A stretch of DNA of 64,000 nt, from positions 25,153 to 89,152 of the forward strand of contig MU626341.1 in the NCBI GenBank assembly GCA_025603075.1, written 5' to 3'. This document shows, piece after piece, positions 41,920 through 52,656 of this stretch; position 1 is the first letter of the stretch; every line of letters starts with the position of its first letter. The position numbers and the translations under genes are program-made. Origin of the DNA: Neoconidiobolus thromboides FSU 785 (Eukaryota; Entomophthoromycota; Entomophthoromycetes; Entomophthorales; Neoconidiobolaceae). The notes beneath the pieces were generated by a model. That model saw only the letters and a list, made by a program, of their open reading frames with translations. It did no database searches and was not told the origin of the DNA.

Positions 41920-44031
41920 TTATTGTGGTGGTGGATAAGATGGGTTGGAATGATATGCAGGTGGTATATTGTTATTATAATCTTGAGTTGGTGGAGGATA
42001 AACAGAATGATTTGGTGGAGGTAGATTACTAGGAGCTGAATGAGGATATTCTTGTTGATTTGTATTTTGAAATGGATAAGAAGTTGATTGGTTTTCATAA
42101 GGATAAGGTGAACTAGTTAATGGTATTTCGTTATTATAACTTGAGTTCATATAATAATTGGAATGAGCTGTTAAGTTTGGATCACTTACATTCATGACTG
42201 GGTTAGGATTGGGATTAGAACTATGAATAGAATATCTTTCATAACTTGAAGTATCTAATAATAGCATATTAATATGAATATTTATTTGTTACAATTCTAT
42301 TATATGTAGCTTACGATGTAATTGAGGAGGTGGATTAGGTTGAATGCCAAATTGAATACGTTCATAATCCATTCTTGCTTTAACAAATTTTTCATTTAAA
42401 TTAACTAACATATCTAACAACAGTAAATAAAATGAATGATTAATTTCTTATATACAATATTTGATAATAATAAATTACCTTTTTTAAGTGAATAAGCGTT
42501 GATTAATTTTAATAATTTTGGACGAACTAATAAAGCAGAAGAATACATTTGTTGAACACTTTCATTCTCACCTAGATTTTCTTTATTGGGATCAAAATTA
42601 GCTAAGGTTTTTAATAGCTCATCAATCATAGATGCATCTTTATTAACTGATGCTTCTAGTTCTAACAAAGCAACGTCATCTAAAGTAACTGACTCAGGTA
42701 ATTTTTCCTATTAAAAATTATTATTATTATTGTATAATATAATAGCACACATACCACATAATTCGATGGAAATATACCCACACTTTGGTGTAATTCCCCT
42801 TTCCACCAATTTTGATATTGATCATCTACTACTTTGATAATATCACCTTTATGAAAACCTAATTCTCCTTTTTCGCTGGGTATAAAATCAAACAATGCTC
42901 TTACTTGAAACTTAACATTATTTTTCTATTTATAAATAATAAATTAAAGTTATAATTTTTATAATTTAATTTAGCTTACTTTGGTTGAAGCTTCATTAAT
43001 GCTACTTGTTTCACTATTAGCATATTTGTTCATATTACCACTTGTAGTAGCATTGATACTAACATTATTATTAGTAGTGGTATAACTTGGTTGATGGGTC
43101 TAAATAAATACTAATAAATAATTTGATAAAATTTATAATAATAGATTACTTTGGCTTCTCTTTCAGAAAGAGACAATGCTAACGCTAATTGAAATTCTTC
43201 TTCTTCTTTTTGTTGATCATAATTATCCTAAAAGTAAATAAATAAACTATCCATTAATGATATAATTAATTTTATAATTTACTTTAGCTTTAGGTAAAGA
43301 ACTATCTTTAGTAGGGAATACAAATCCTAATTAATGAACATCAAACTTTATACTTAATATCAATAAAAAGATTATGGTTACCTTGAGTAATTAATTGATT
43401 ATAAGTTTCTTCCATCAAACCTAAAGTTGGATCTGATTTAAATTCTTGACTCCAATCTCTAATTAATTGTAAAATACGGTCCTTAACTTTACTATGTACA
43501 GACTAATTATAGATTTAAATTAAAAATTACTATCGTCAAAGCATAAACAATAAATAAACCTACTTGATCTTTCAACACTCTTATTAAAGTAGTAGTAAAT
43601 GATCTTGAAGCAATTTCTCTTTTTGCTGACAACCCACTATTTTTTACTAAAGCTTCAGCTAACTATTAAAGTTTAATAAATTACTATTAATTATTTTTTA
43701 TAAAATTAACTAAACTTACTGTTAAAGAATAAAGTACTACATTAGCATTCCTATGAACCATACGCTTAATTAAAGCAGCAATACACTCTCTTGCACTATT
43801 GATTATAGTTTTAATTTGGTTGTTTACTATAGGAAATTCAATATTTTAAACTTACCTTGTTTCATTATTGACTTTATCACAAATTTCTAAATTGATAGCC
43901 CAATCTTCACTAGTCAAAGATTCACTAGTAGCTTTTGCTAAAAGAATAAAACATCAACAAAAGTTCTTTTTAATAATAAATCCATGTTACTTACCAACTT
44001 TATCTTCAAAAGGATTAGTCGAACGAAACAT
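41920..44031 (-). CDS. HSE1: ESCRT-0 subunit Hse1 (STAM-like), with apparent frameshift
   Basis: Twelve-exon model: 44031-43995, 43937-43856, 43795-43720, 43661-43564, 43502-43382, 43326-43283, 43227-43150, 43099-42980, 42925-42755, 42707-42479, 42413-42315 and 42254-41920. An N-terminal VHS domain (exons 1-5) is followed by a UIM (EEEEFQLALALSLSEREAK), an SH3 domain (ALFDFIPSEKGELGF, then WWKGELHQSVGIFPSNYV), the coiled GAT-like region with KLPESVTLDDVALLE, and a Pro/Asn/Tyr-rich tail ending NPSYPPPQ. It acts with Vps27 on endosomes to sort ubiquitinated cargo. Exon 4 is 98 nt: its first half reads LAEALVKNSGLSAK and its second half, in the next frame, REIASRSFTTTLIRVL. Both halves match the VHS domain, so one base is missing near 43617-43621 in a run of A/T. 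All other phases agree. This is either a sequencing error or a disabled allele. Confidence 0.88.
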
Positions 44032-45471
44032 AATGGAGTTAAATAATAGAGGCTATTTATATATACAATAGAAACTATGGAAATTTAAATAAAAGTAATC
44101 AAATAACAATGAAAAATTAATTTTTTTTCACTTCAAGTGTTTTTGTTATTTTTATATCATCATTCAATTTTCTAAACCTAATTTTGTTAATATAGTCAAT
44201 TACCTCACTTTTTAATTAATAATTCATCTTTCATTGGTGCGATTTATAGCCAATAATTTAAATTAATCTAGCATTGCAACTTTCTATGATTTATTTAACT
44301 GTTTATTTGAGAATTAGTTTTTTTAAATTGTAAAGATATTAATAAATAGACTATACAAAAATAAAAAAGTAGAAATTTGATCTAAAAATCTATGCAAATT
44401 AAGTCATAACAGTTTCTACAGCTGTGTTCAAGAACTCTAATTAAATTTATAGCTTGGCATTCAACTTGCTTAGATTTCAATAGCTATTTATTTTTAATTG
44501 TCCGCTTGGCATTGAATAATTTTTTTACTAATTTATTAAAGTATCCGATGAATACTTTAGTTTTAATTCTATAATATTTTTCAATTTAGCTATATTTATT
44601 ATATAATTTTGTTATTGTCTATATGAAATGGGTTATTCATTAAGGATTACTAATAGACTACTTGTTCATTTAAATTAACAATCCGTTTTAATTTTTATGA
44701 TAATAATAAAAATAACTTAACAAAATAATAGAAACTTTCTAGTGCTTTGGTATTTTTTTATGTATAAAATATATATGCGAGTATTTTTAAATAAGCAAGC
44801 ATAGTAATCAAAATTTACAAATAATTTACTTTTATTTTAATTATATTATTGAAAAGTTTTGAGCTTTTTTATAGCTAGTTTAATTTAGTTTTTAATTTTT
44901 ATAGCTAATTATTTTAAAAATTGTTATTTAATACTTATTACAATATTTATTTTTATCTTATAAAAATCATTTAACTTTAATTCGACTTAGAAATAAAATG
45001 TCTTGACATGGAAATGCTTTTTTTTTGAAAACCTTCAAAGAACTTTTGGCTTCCAAGTGTTTTATCATTAGAGAGAATTTAAATTGAACTATTATGACAA
45101 TAAACCAAGAAGGTAGCCAGGTAAGGTAAAGGAGAGAAAATAGACAGTTCCAACCGGCCCACTTTCGAGTTTTGAAGGTTGAACGATATGGAAGTGAACC
45201 CCAGTTTGTAAATTGCAACCTAACAATGAAAAATGGTAAAAGCTGAGGCAGAAGAGTCTGTAACATTGGTGTTGGAGAATGAATCATAGTGAAAATAGAT
45301 CGCTCATAAACTTATAGCAATAGGGAAAGCTTGGAGTAGGACTTTAAGAGAGGCGGAGATAAGAGGTTGATTGTGTTTAGGAGACGTATTAAGGAAATTG
45401 GAGGTAGGGAAATTTAAAAATTTAGTTATTTTGTGATAGAAAGGCTGAATAGTTAGACAAGAATAAATATA

Positions 45472-45569
45472 TGGGGATGTTTTTTTTGATCTCATTTTTT
45501 TCATTTTTTAAGCGCTACTTGAGCGGAAAGATTGTTACTAAAATTCTTAAACACAAAAATATATCCCCA
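45472..45569 (-). mobile_element. Short TIR element copy 11
   Basis: 98 bp. Ends TGGGGATGTTTTTTTTG and ATATCCCCA, core AGCGCTACTTGAGCGG. Flanks are TA on the left and TG on the right. Confidence 0.85.
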
Positions 45570-45664
45570 TGTAATTAATTTGAGATTTAAGAACATCACA
45601 GAAAATACATTCTTTACGGGAATTAGGGATAGAATGAGAAAGGTCAAGGGAAGCTTCAAGGCTC

Positions 45665-45759
45665 TGGTATTTTTGTGTTTGGGAATTTTACTAATAAATT
45701 TTTCGCCTAAATAGCGCTTAAAAAATAGAAAAAGTAATAAAACCAAAAAAACATCTTCA
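45665..45759 (+). mobile_element. Short TIR element copy 12 (left end lost)
   Basis: About 95 bp. It starts within TATTTTTGTGTTTGGG and ends ACATCTTCA. Core CGCCTAAATAGCGCTT. It lies only 95 bp from copy 11 and in the opposite orientation. Confidence 0.75.
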
Positions 45760-46029
45760 TAGAATGAAATAGATTTTTAGGCTAAGAAATTTACACAAAA
45801 TAGTGTAGATAAAACATGTTCAGATGATTTTTTTTAACAATATATGATATAGGTAGGTATTCTCGTTAGACATAGTTGATAATCCATCCTTTAATCATAG
45901 GGCGCCAGCACTTAGCAAAGGCATTTTAGGTTGGGACTAATTGGTTTATTTTAAAAATAGGGTGACCTTTTTTTTAAATCATTAATGGAAGATTAGTCAT
46001 AAACTCGGTAGAGTATTAGCTTGGAGATA

Positions 46030-46127
46030 GGTGGAAAATATTTCTATTCATTTGTTTTTATATTTCTCGAGTGATATTGAGTAAAGAAATTTTAATAAAA
46101 TTTATAAATAAAAAGACATCTCCACAT
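46030..46127 (-). mobile_element. Very degenerate short TIR element
   Basis: The left end is poorly preserved. The pattern TTCTCGAGTGATATTGAGT with AAATTTTAATAAAAT to its right, ending GACATCTCCACA, matches the family order but with many changes. Confidence 0.35.
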
Positions 46128-46234
46128 ACTTTTTTAATCAGCTATTTTTAATCAGCTATTTTTTTACTATTAAATTAAACATTAAAATTAAAACAATGAA
46201 AAATTAGAATTTTCATTTTACCAGTCAATAAATA

Positions 46235-47112
46235 TTAAGAGAGAGTAAGTTGCCTTGTGATATTTAACAAATCTAAATGAAAAGTTGCACTATACAAATT
46301 ATAATATGGTAAAGTTAAAGCGAAAAGTTTTGATTTTGTCAGTACTATAGTCAAATCAATGGGCTTAGCATACTCTAAGTTTCTATTTTTCAAAAGAAAT
46401 AATAAACGATGGTACAAGATAGGAATCATAATGTGCGATATATAAGCTAAGAGCATTTTTAATACGTATTTTACTAGGTTCAAGGTGCTAGTAATCAATA
46501 AATTAATATGTTTTCGGTATTATCTCAACACCAGAATAAAATAATTTTAAAGAAAGCGTAAGAAATTTAAAATAATAACATAAACGAAGACTTTGACAAA
46601 TATAAATATATAATAAGTTTGGATACAGACCATTTATGCTTGTTAACACTAAACTTCCAATTGGTCTTTGGTATTATTAAAACTCCTTGTAAATTCACTA
46701 ATGATCAACTGAGCATTAATATTTTTCAAAATCAATTTCCCCAACTATTTTCATTAATCAATGTAATTCGTTGACAGTTTTTTCGAGGATTTTTCATATC
46801 ATTTTATGTTAATCAATAGAGACAAATAACAAATTGAATGGATTTTAAATTATATTTTTTAAAATTAAACTTCAAACTACTTATCTTATTGAGATAATGT
46901 TGAGCAGTTAGATGTACAAAATAAGACGAGGTTGGAAACATTATTGGTGTATAACCAATTGAGCCATATATCATCCTTCTTTCGATGTTAGCTTGTAGAC
47001 TCAATCTACATATAAATTGTAGGCTCAAAAGCTCTCTAGCTTGAACCAAATAATCAATTAATTTTGTACAAATGTTATCTATCCATTTGAATTGTTTTAG
47101 TCTCGTCAACAA
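46235..47112 (-). pseudogene. Broken gene, possibly a fungal transcription-factor C-terminus
   Basis: Two minus-strand open stretches, 47112-46813 (with KQFKWIDNICTKLIDYLVQA and YFVHLTAQHYLN) and 46498-46235 (LNLVKYVLKMLLAYISHIMI), are separated by about 300 bp containing several stops in every frame. The helical, Leu/Ile/Tyr-rich composition is like the C-terminal regulatory region of fungal Zn2Cys6 factors such as the gene at 10918, but no zinc cluster or diagnostic motif is present. A gene remnant is the best reading; the identity is uncertain. Confidence 0.3.
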
Positions 47113-47196
47113 TATAATAATACATTATAAAGCTTGTAAAGTTGACTTACAAGCAAATGGTGCTTTGAAATATAAATGCAAGTAGACTTCACAATA

Positions 47197-47295
47197 TGGG
47201 GGTGTTTTTTAGCTTCATTACTTTTTCTACCTTTTAAGCACTATTTGAGTGGAAAAATTGTTAGTAAAATTCTTAAACGCAAAAATACATCCCCA
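47197..47295 (-). mobile_element. Short TIR element copy 14
   Basis: 99 bp. Ends TGGGGGTGTTTTTTAGC and ACATCCCCA, core AAGCACTATTTGAGTGG. Flanks TA and TT. It lies 300 bp upstream of the CENP-B-like gene at 47594. Confidence 0.85.
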
Positions 47296-47347
47296 TTTAG
47301 TGTTTTCTAACTCAGTTCTTATTAGTATTTAGGCTTATATTTTCTTA

Positions 47348-47440
47348 ATAACAAGGGATGCTTAAATGTTTTAGTTTCACCACTTTTCTATTCTTTTAAG
47401 CATTATTTGGGTAGAAAAGTACTAAAATTGTCAAAATACT
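47348..47440 (-). mobile_element. Degenerate short TIR element
   Basis: AGTTTCACCACTTTTCTA, then TTTTAAGCATTATTT, GGGTAGAAAAGTACT and AAAATTGTCAAAATAC follow the family order. The ends are eroded. Confidence 0.4.
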
Positions 47441-47593
47441 TGTTCACATATATTCTTTGCTAAAAAAGTAATAGTATTTGACCAAAGTTGAATTTCTTTT
47501 CAGCTGATTTATGAGCCACATAAAGAACAATACGACAAAAGTGCAGAATATAAAAGAGAGATTGGGTTGCTTGAACTCAAAAAAAATCAAGAA

Positions 47594-48700
47594 ATGGAAA
47601 AGCCACACTCATCTAAAAGAACTGTTTTAACAATGAAAATAAAGCTTGATATAATTCATTTAGCTCAAAATAAAATATCCCATCAAAGTATAGCAAAAAA
47701 ATATGGGGTTGGAAGAAGTACCGTAACCAAGATTCTATCTCATAAGGACAAGATTGTTCAATTAAGTAATGGTATATTGGAGGATGAAAGAAAAAGGATT
47801 AGATTAAATGAGTTTGAAGATATTGAGCGTAAAGTTCTTGGATGGTTTGGTGCCAATCATAAAAGGAACAAAAGCAGAATTCTAATGCTTCCATTACAAT
47901 ATAACAGACAAATTATAATTGATAAGGCCAATAAAATCGCTGTTGAGTTAGGCAAAGGTGATATTGTAGCTGATGAGAAGTGGTTAAAGAAATTTTGTAG
48001 AAGGCATAAAGTCAAGTTTATAAATGACATCAAGAATAATTCTACTTGTTTAAATGATACTTCAAACCATACCACTACTGACGCTAATTCATTAGATAAT
48101 GACACTGTATATATATCCTCTGATTCTAATAATGGTTTTGATTCTTCAATAAATAATAGTTATAATAAAACTAAAGACCAAATCGTTCAACATATCAATT
48201 ATCAAATACAAAATGAAAATGAAAGTGTGATTATTGAACCAAATAATCTAAATCTAACTGATTGTGAATATAATATTATTAATGATTTAAATCAAACAAT
48301 TAATAATTTAAGGAGAACGATTGACGATCTAAAACAAAATGTTGGTAATCGAGATTTGATGGTTGATTTTCTATCTGATCACGTTTATAGTTTGTCTGAA
48401 TATGTACTTTCAATAGGTCAATGTGTTACACAGGATAATCTACAATTCAGTAACTTAATTAACCACATGAATACATCAAATCAATTTTCAAATCCTTGTC
48501 TTTTGACTAATCTACACTTTCGTCAAATTGGTAATCAACTGAACATGGCTAATTTAAATAATACAATATCGTCAATTAATGCGTCTAACTCAATGTCAAA
48601 CTTTCAGGGCCTTCCAGGATTTGGCACTAACAATAATACCTCAAGCAACTTAGATAATCAATATTTACATTTCCCAAATTATTTTTTTGAGAATATTTAG
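47594..48700 (+). CDS. CENP-B/Tigger-type DNA-binding protein A, no transposase domain
   Basis: 368 residues from the first in-frame ATG (MEKPHSSKR); the frame is open a little further upstream without ATG. Residues ~8-57 are a CENP-B N-terminal helix-turn-helix (KRTVLTMKIKLDIIHLA, HQSIAKKYGVGRSTVTKIL). Residues ~78-142 are the second, Tc5/CENP-B-type HTH (ERKVLGWFGANHKRN through ADEKWLKKFCRRHKVKF). In pogo/Tigger transposases a DDE catalytic domain would follow. Here there is only an Asn/Ser/Asp-rich linker, a probable coiled coil (LNQTINNLRRTIDDLKQNVG, about 230-280) and an Asn/Phe-rich tail. It should therefore bind DNA and oligomerise but not cut. Close paralogs are at 53275 (minus strand), 56591 (broken) and 61081 (first HTH lost). 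It may be a domesticated transposase-derived protein; the role is unknown. Confidence 0.8.
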   Translation: MEKPHSSKRTVLTMKIKLDIIHLAQNKISHQSIAKKYGVGRSTVTKILSHKDKIVQLSNGILEDERKRIRLNEFEDIERKVLGWFGANHKRNKSRILMLPLQYNRQIIIDKANKIAVELGKGDIVADEKWLKKFCRRHKVKFINDIKNNSTCLNDTSNHTTTDANSLDNDTVYISSDSNNGFDSSINNSYNKTKDQIVQHINYQIQNENESVIIEPNNLNLTDCEYNIINDLNQTINNLRRTIDDLKQNVGNRDLMVDFLSDHVYSLSEYVLSIGQCVTQDNLQFSNLINHMNTSNQFSNPCLLTNLHFRQIGNQLNMANLNNTISSINASNSMSNFQGLPGFGTNNNTSSNLDNQYLHFPNYFFENI

Positions 48701-49266
48701 GCTCGCTAAACGTGCTTTATCCTCTTCTTTAAATTCTGTACTTCTAAACTCTATACTTAATATTAAGCATTTCCAATATTTTCTAATTATAGTATATGTA
48801 TAATAAAAACAATATCCTTATATTATTGTTACTATTATCATAGTGCTATGTTGCTATAATTAATATACTCTACATCATAATAGCCATTTATTACTAGTCT
48901 ATTTTATTAATCATCAATCATAGTAAGCTAATCATGATCTTTAAATTTTAAATAACAATAATAATTTATGTTTAATTTTTGACCAAGCTTTTAACGATCA
49001 TTATAGTTAACATACATATGTATAGTGTGACAATAACTTTGTTTAAATTTATGTATATTTGTTAAAACATTTTACAACAATAATAAAATTGAGTTAATTT
49101 GAATACATGAAAGTATTTTATTCTTATCAATAATTACATAGACTAGATAGTAAAATGCTATTACCTTTAAAAGAAATATCAAAAAATAATACAGGAAACC
49201 TGTATCCAAATGCAAAACTATAAAAGCATAAAGATTGAACTCTATTTCTATAATTTCTTATTTGAA
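48701..49266. other. Intergenic
   Basis: About 570 bp, AT-rich, between the CENP-B-like gene A and the epoxide hydrolase. Nothing recognised. Confidence 0.5.
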
Positions 49267-50546
49267 ATGAATTCAACCTTTGATTTAAACAACCCAGACT
49301 CTTACCACCATAAAACCATTCAACTAAAAGATAAAATTTATCGTAAGTAATTAAATCACTCATATAAAGTCAAACCAACAATTTTTCAGATTATGTTGAA
49401 GAAGGTTTAGAAAATGCACCATATGTTTTATTACTACATGGGTTCCCAGAAGTAAATCAAAAGATCAACAAACTATAAACCTCTAATCAGTTTTTAGTCC
49501 TGGTACATGTGGAAGTACCAGATTTCATACTTAGTTGAAAAAGGGTATCACGTGGTAGCCTTTGATATGCCAGGTTATGGAGAAACAAAAGTAGAAAACA
49601 AACTTGAAAATTATACCTTAAAAGTGATAGCTGAGGATATTCATACTATTTTCACAGAGAATTTTCAACAGAATAAAGTATATATCATTGCTCATGATTG
49701 GGGTAGTTTTGTTGGTTGGGAATTAGCTTATAGATATCCAGAAAATATTCAAGGCTATATTAGTTTAAGTATACCATATTTTCCAACACTTGGAGAGCCA
49801 AAGAGTGAAAGACAAAAAGCTGAAGCATTTCCAGTTCTTGGTTATCAGGTAATTTGAAATACACAGCCAAGTTAGTGAATCAAGGTAATTAGCTATTTTA
49901 TTATTATATAGGTGGCTTTGAATGAAGGAAACATTGGAGAGTTTGATCAAAATGTAGAAAAATTTGTCAAAGCTTTTTATATCACGGTACCAAACTTTGA
50001 CAAAACTAATTATCTTAAAGTACCCTTGGATAAGTCATTGTTTGATCACTTTGATACTTTTGATAACTCAAAATCGGAATATATTGATGAAAATGTAACA
50101 GTTGTTATTTTTATTAAATATAATTAATGTTTATTAATATTCCTATATAGTACTTGAATTATTTAATCAAACAATTTAAAATTCAAGGTACCCAGGGCCC
50201 AACTAATTGGTATCGTACAAGCTTATTGAATGGTAAAAACGATCAAGAGAAGCCCAATTTAAATATTAGTGTTAAATGTTTACAGGTAAGGATATGCTTA
50301 ATGCTTTCATTATATTGGTTTTTAACGAAGAAATAGATATTAGGTGATAGAGATTTCTGTACAGGATTTAAAGATTTTGCTCAACATTACTTAAAAGAGG
50401 CTTCAACGGAGGCAAGTGGCTTATACTTTTTAATTATTAGTCTTTAATAACTGTTTTTACAGATTATCAATGGTGGTCATTGGATTCAATATCTTAACTA
50501 TGAGAAAGTGAATTCACTGATTGGAGATTTTTTAAAGCAGGTTTAG
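49267..50546 (+). CDS. Soluble epoxide hydrolase (alpha/beta hydrolase)
   Basis: Seven-exon model: 49267-49342, 49390-49451, 49498-49848, 49912-50094, 50151-50285, 50337-50411 and 50463-50546. It totals 966 nt, 321 residues, in phase. The oxyanion motif HGFPESW starts at residue 42, the nucleophile is Asp113 in AHDWGSFVGW, the acid Asp is in ILGDRDF and the base His is in NGGHWIQYL. The pattern HGFPESW plus HDWG is that of epoxide hydrolases, which open epoxides to diols by an Asp-ester intermediate; fluoroacetate and haloalkane dehalogenases are relatives. Intron 6 uses a GC donor (GAG|GCAAGT) instead of GT. This is one of few intact metabolic genes in the repeat-rich half. No signal peptide is seen, so it is cytosolic or peroxisomal. 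Confidence 0.88.
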
Positions 50547-50593
50547 AATTCAAATCGACAACTGTTATTCAAAATAAAATTAAGCTATCATTA

Positions 50594-50680
50594 TGTGAAG
50601 TGTTTTTTTGGTTTCATTATTTTTTCCATCTTTTAAGCATTATTTGAGCGAAAATCATTAGCAAAATCCTTTAATATATG
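50594..50680 (-). mobile_element. Short TIR element copy 15
   Basis: Starts TGTGAAGTGTTTTTTTGG, core AAGCATTATTTGAGCG. The right end is lost after AGCAAAATCCTTTAA. It sits between the epoxide hydrolase stop and the tRNA. Confidence 0.65.
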
Positions 50681-50753
50681 TGAATGTATTTTTTTAATAT
50701 ATGTCTCACTTTCAAGAATTTAAAAAACAGCTGTGATAAACCTCAACATTGTA

Positions 50754-50824
50754 TGCGTACACTGGGAATCGAACCCAGGCCACTTCTTTGGAAGAGAAGT
50801 ATTCTACCTCTATACTATGTACGC
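50754..50824 (-). tRNA. tRNA-Gly (anticodon UCC)
   Basis: On the minus strand the 7-bp acceptor stem GCGTACA / TGTACGC closes a complete cloverleaf. The anticodon arm is CTTCT-CTTCCAA-AGAAG with anticodon TCC, and the T arm is CTGGG-TTCGATT-CCCAG. 71 bases including the discriminator A; no intron. A run of six T (minus strand, 50727-50722) about 27 bases downstream can terminate RNA polymerase III. Confidence 0.93.
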
Positions 50825-50896
50825 TAAACTTATTTTTATAGAAAGATTTAAAAATATATATTAAAAAAAGTTAGTCATTATAATAGTTCACCCATA

Positions 50897-50994
50897 TGGG
50901 TGTATTTTTTTTGACTTCATTATTTTTCCACTTTTTAAGTGTTATTTGTGGAAAATTTGTTAGTGAAATTCTTAAGCACAAAAATACATCACCA
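50897..50994 (-). mobile_element. Short TIR element copy 16
   Basis: 98 bp. Ends TGGGTGTATTTTTTTTG and ACATCACCA, TA on both sides. The core is shortened (AAGTGTTATTTGTGG). It lies 72 bp beyond the tRNA. Confidence 0.8.
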
Positions 50995-51100
50995 TATAAT
51001 TTAATTACACTTTTAGTAAAAGTATGGATATTTTCAGTAAAAAAACAGCAGAAATAAAAATTTTAACTTTATCACTTCCAGAAATGATCTTAATATGAGG

Positions 51101-51563
51101 TGTGAAATCTGGTACTCAGTGATTGGAGTCAAAAAACAGCTATTGCTCAGTTGACTACACTATAAGTCGAAAGGTCTTAGTTTATGTGACTAAGATAAGC
51201 TTGGATTATGAAGGATAGCACGTAATAGGCTACAAACTATGTAAAACAAATAGAATAGATAATACTAATGTAAAATCTACGTAAAATACTATTAAGAAAA
51301 CTCAGTGGCTTTATTAGGTGTTCGAGATATCAGTGAGTAATTCAGTTAAAAAGCCTCGAACTACTATACTGAAAACTCTTTTATACTCTGAAAAGTATAA
51401 ATATCAAAATGAGAGGATAATATTCTTTGGGATGGAGCTAGAAATTCTCATAGCAAATCAAACTAAGAACGTAGGATTGATTTTCTCTGAACTCGAGAAC
51501 ACAATAGCTTAGGCAATTATTATGCTATAATTAACCATGGGACTCACAAAGCGATATTTCACA
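51101..51563 (-). mobile_element. Solo LTR of the same family as 6746-7213
   Basis: 463 bp bounded by TGTGAAAT and ATTTCACA with the 4-bp direct repeat GAGG on both sides (51097-51100 and 51564-51567). Read on the minus strand it aligns along its whole length with the LTR at 6746-7213; for example both contain CTATTGCT, AAGTCGAAAGGTC and GTTCTCGAGTTCAGAG (in one orientation). It is an independent insertion left as a solo LTR. A 64-codon frame inside is not a gene. Confidence 0.85.
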
Positions 51564-51972
51564 GAGGGACTTTGACATCATTAACGATTATGCTATCCTG
51601 ATAAGCATTGGCAACATAAACGGTATTGATAAAGCAGATTAATACTGGAGTGTTTTTAATAAATGGAATGGGGTATAGGATTTTGCTTTTATAGTAATTA
51701 TTAGGTAAATCAGAATTTTTTTGTTTTTAATTGATACATTGTTAAAATAAAAAAAATTAAATGAGAATGATTTGATATAAAGGGTCTTTTTCTGTTTCAC
51801 GAAATCTAGTTGATGACCTGAGTAAAAAACTCTTTTTAAGCACTTCTGAATAAAGGTATTTAGTGATATCTGGGTATGAAGTTAGGATTAGGGGATGTAT
51901 GCGTTTCTTTAATTTCTCAAATTTTTAACTGCAGGATAAATAAAATTATCTACATGAGAGAAAAAATGCATA

Positions 51973-52072
51973 TGGGGATGTATTTGTTTTTAAGAATTTC
52001 ACTAACAAATTTTCCGCTCAAATATTGCTTAAAAAATGGAAAAATAATGAAGTCAAAAAAAAAACACTCCTA
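51973..52072 (+). mobile_element. Short TIR element copy 17
   Basis: 100 bp. Ends TGGGGATGTATTTGTTTT and ACACTCCTA, core CCGCTCAAATATTGCTT. TA on both sides. Confidence 0.85.
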
Positions 52073-52453
52073 TATAGACAAATGGCCCAATTTACACCAT
52101 TTTAACCAACAGTTTATATACTCACCTTTTCCATATAAAGGAACTAGATTCTATTTTAAAACGTAACTTTTTATTGCTTCAAATCCTTACAGTAGAACAA
52201 AAATACACTTATTTGGGAAAATGACTTAATGTTTGTAAATTTTTATGAATTCTATTTAATCCAAAAATAATATAAAAATAATTTAAAAACTATTTTAGAG
52301 ACAAGAAATGTAAGTTGTTTTAAAATAAAAACATATGATTCACTTTGTTGTATTTTATTTCACTCGTATTGTTTATTTCCAAGCTATAATAAAGTCCAAA
52401 AAATTTAGTATTAGAATCATTTTACTAGCTACTGTATTAAGTGAGGATATATA

Positions 52454-52553
52454 TGGGGATGTATTTTTGTGTTTAAGAATCCTACTAACAATTTTTCTGC
52501 TTAAATAGCGCTTAAAAATGGAAAAAATAATGAAGTCAAAAAAAACACTCCCA
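52454..52553 (+). mobile_element. Short TIR element copy 18, first of a triplet
   Basis: 100 bp, near consensus: TGGGGATGTATTTTTGTG to ACACTCCCA, TA on both sides. The right TA is shared with the next copy. Confidence 0.9.
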
Positions 52554-52555
52554 TA

Positions 52556-52654
52556 TGGTGATTTTTTTTTTGATTTCATTACTTTTTCTATTTTTTAAAC
52601 TCTATTTGACCAAAGGTTGTTAGTGAAATTCTTAAACAAAAAAACATATCCCCA
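52556..52654 (-). mobile_element. Short TIR element copy 19, second of a triplet
   Basis: 99 bp in the opposite orientation, TGGTGATTTTTTTTTTG to ACATATCCCCA. It shares a TA with copy 18 on the left and with copy 20 on the right. The core is eroded (AACTCTATTTGACC). Confidence 0.9.
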
Positions 52655-52656
52655 TA

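Larger units (their letters stand above)
44032..46234. other. Gene-poor region, start of repeat-rich part
   Basis: 2.2 kb. From 44.1 to 44.95 kb there is nothing but AT-rich sequence. From 44967 to 45504 minus-strand frames exist that are pyrimidine-rich and broken by stops; I do not recognise them. Short-element copies lie at 45472, 45665 and (degenerate) 46030. Confidence 0.45.
47113..47593. other. Intergenic with short elements
   Basis: 480 bp upstream of the first CENP-B-like gene. It contains copy 14 (47197-47295) and a weak copy (47348-47440). Confidence 0.5.

Noticed and set aside
41889-42098. Minus-strand 69-residue frame
   Set aside because: Out-of-frame shadow of the repetitive Hse1 tail.
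44967-45504. Minus-strand frames of 106 and 66 residues
   Set aside because: Pyrimidine-biased, broken by stops, no recognisable motif. Could be an old repeat, but I cannot support a gene.
51318-51512. 64-residue frame
   Set aside because: Lies entirely inside the solo LTR; LTRs do not encode proteins and the other copy does not conserve it.
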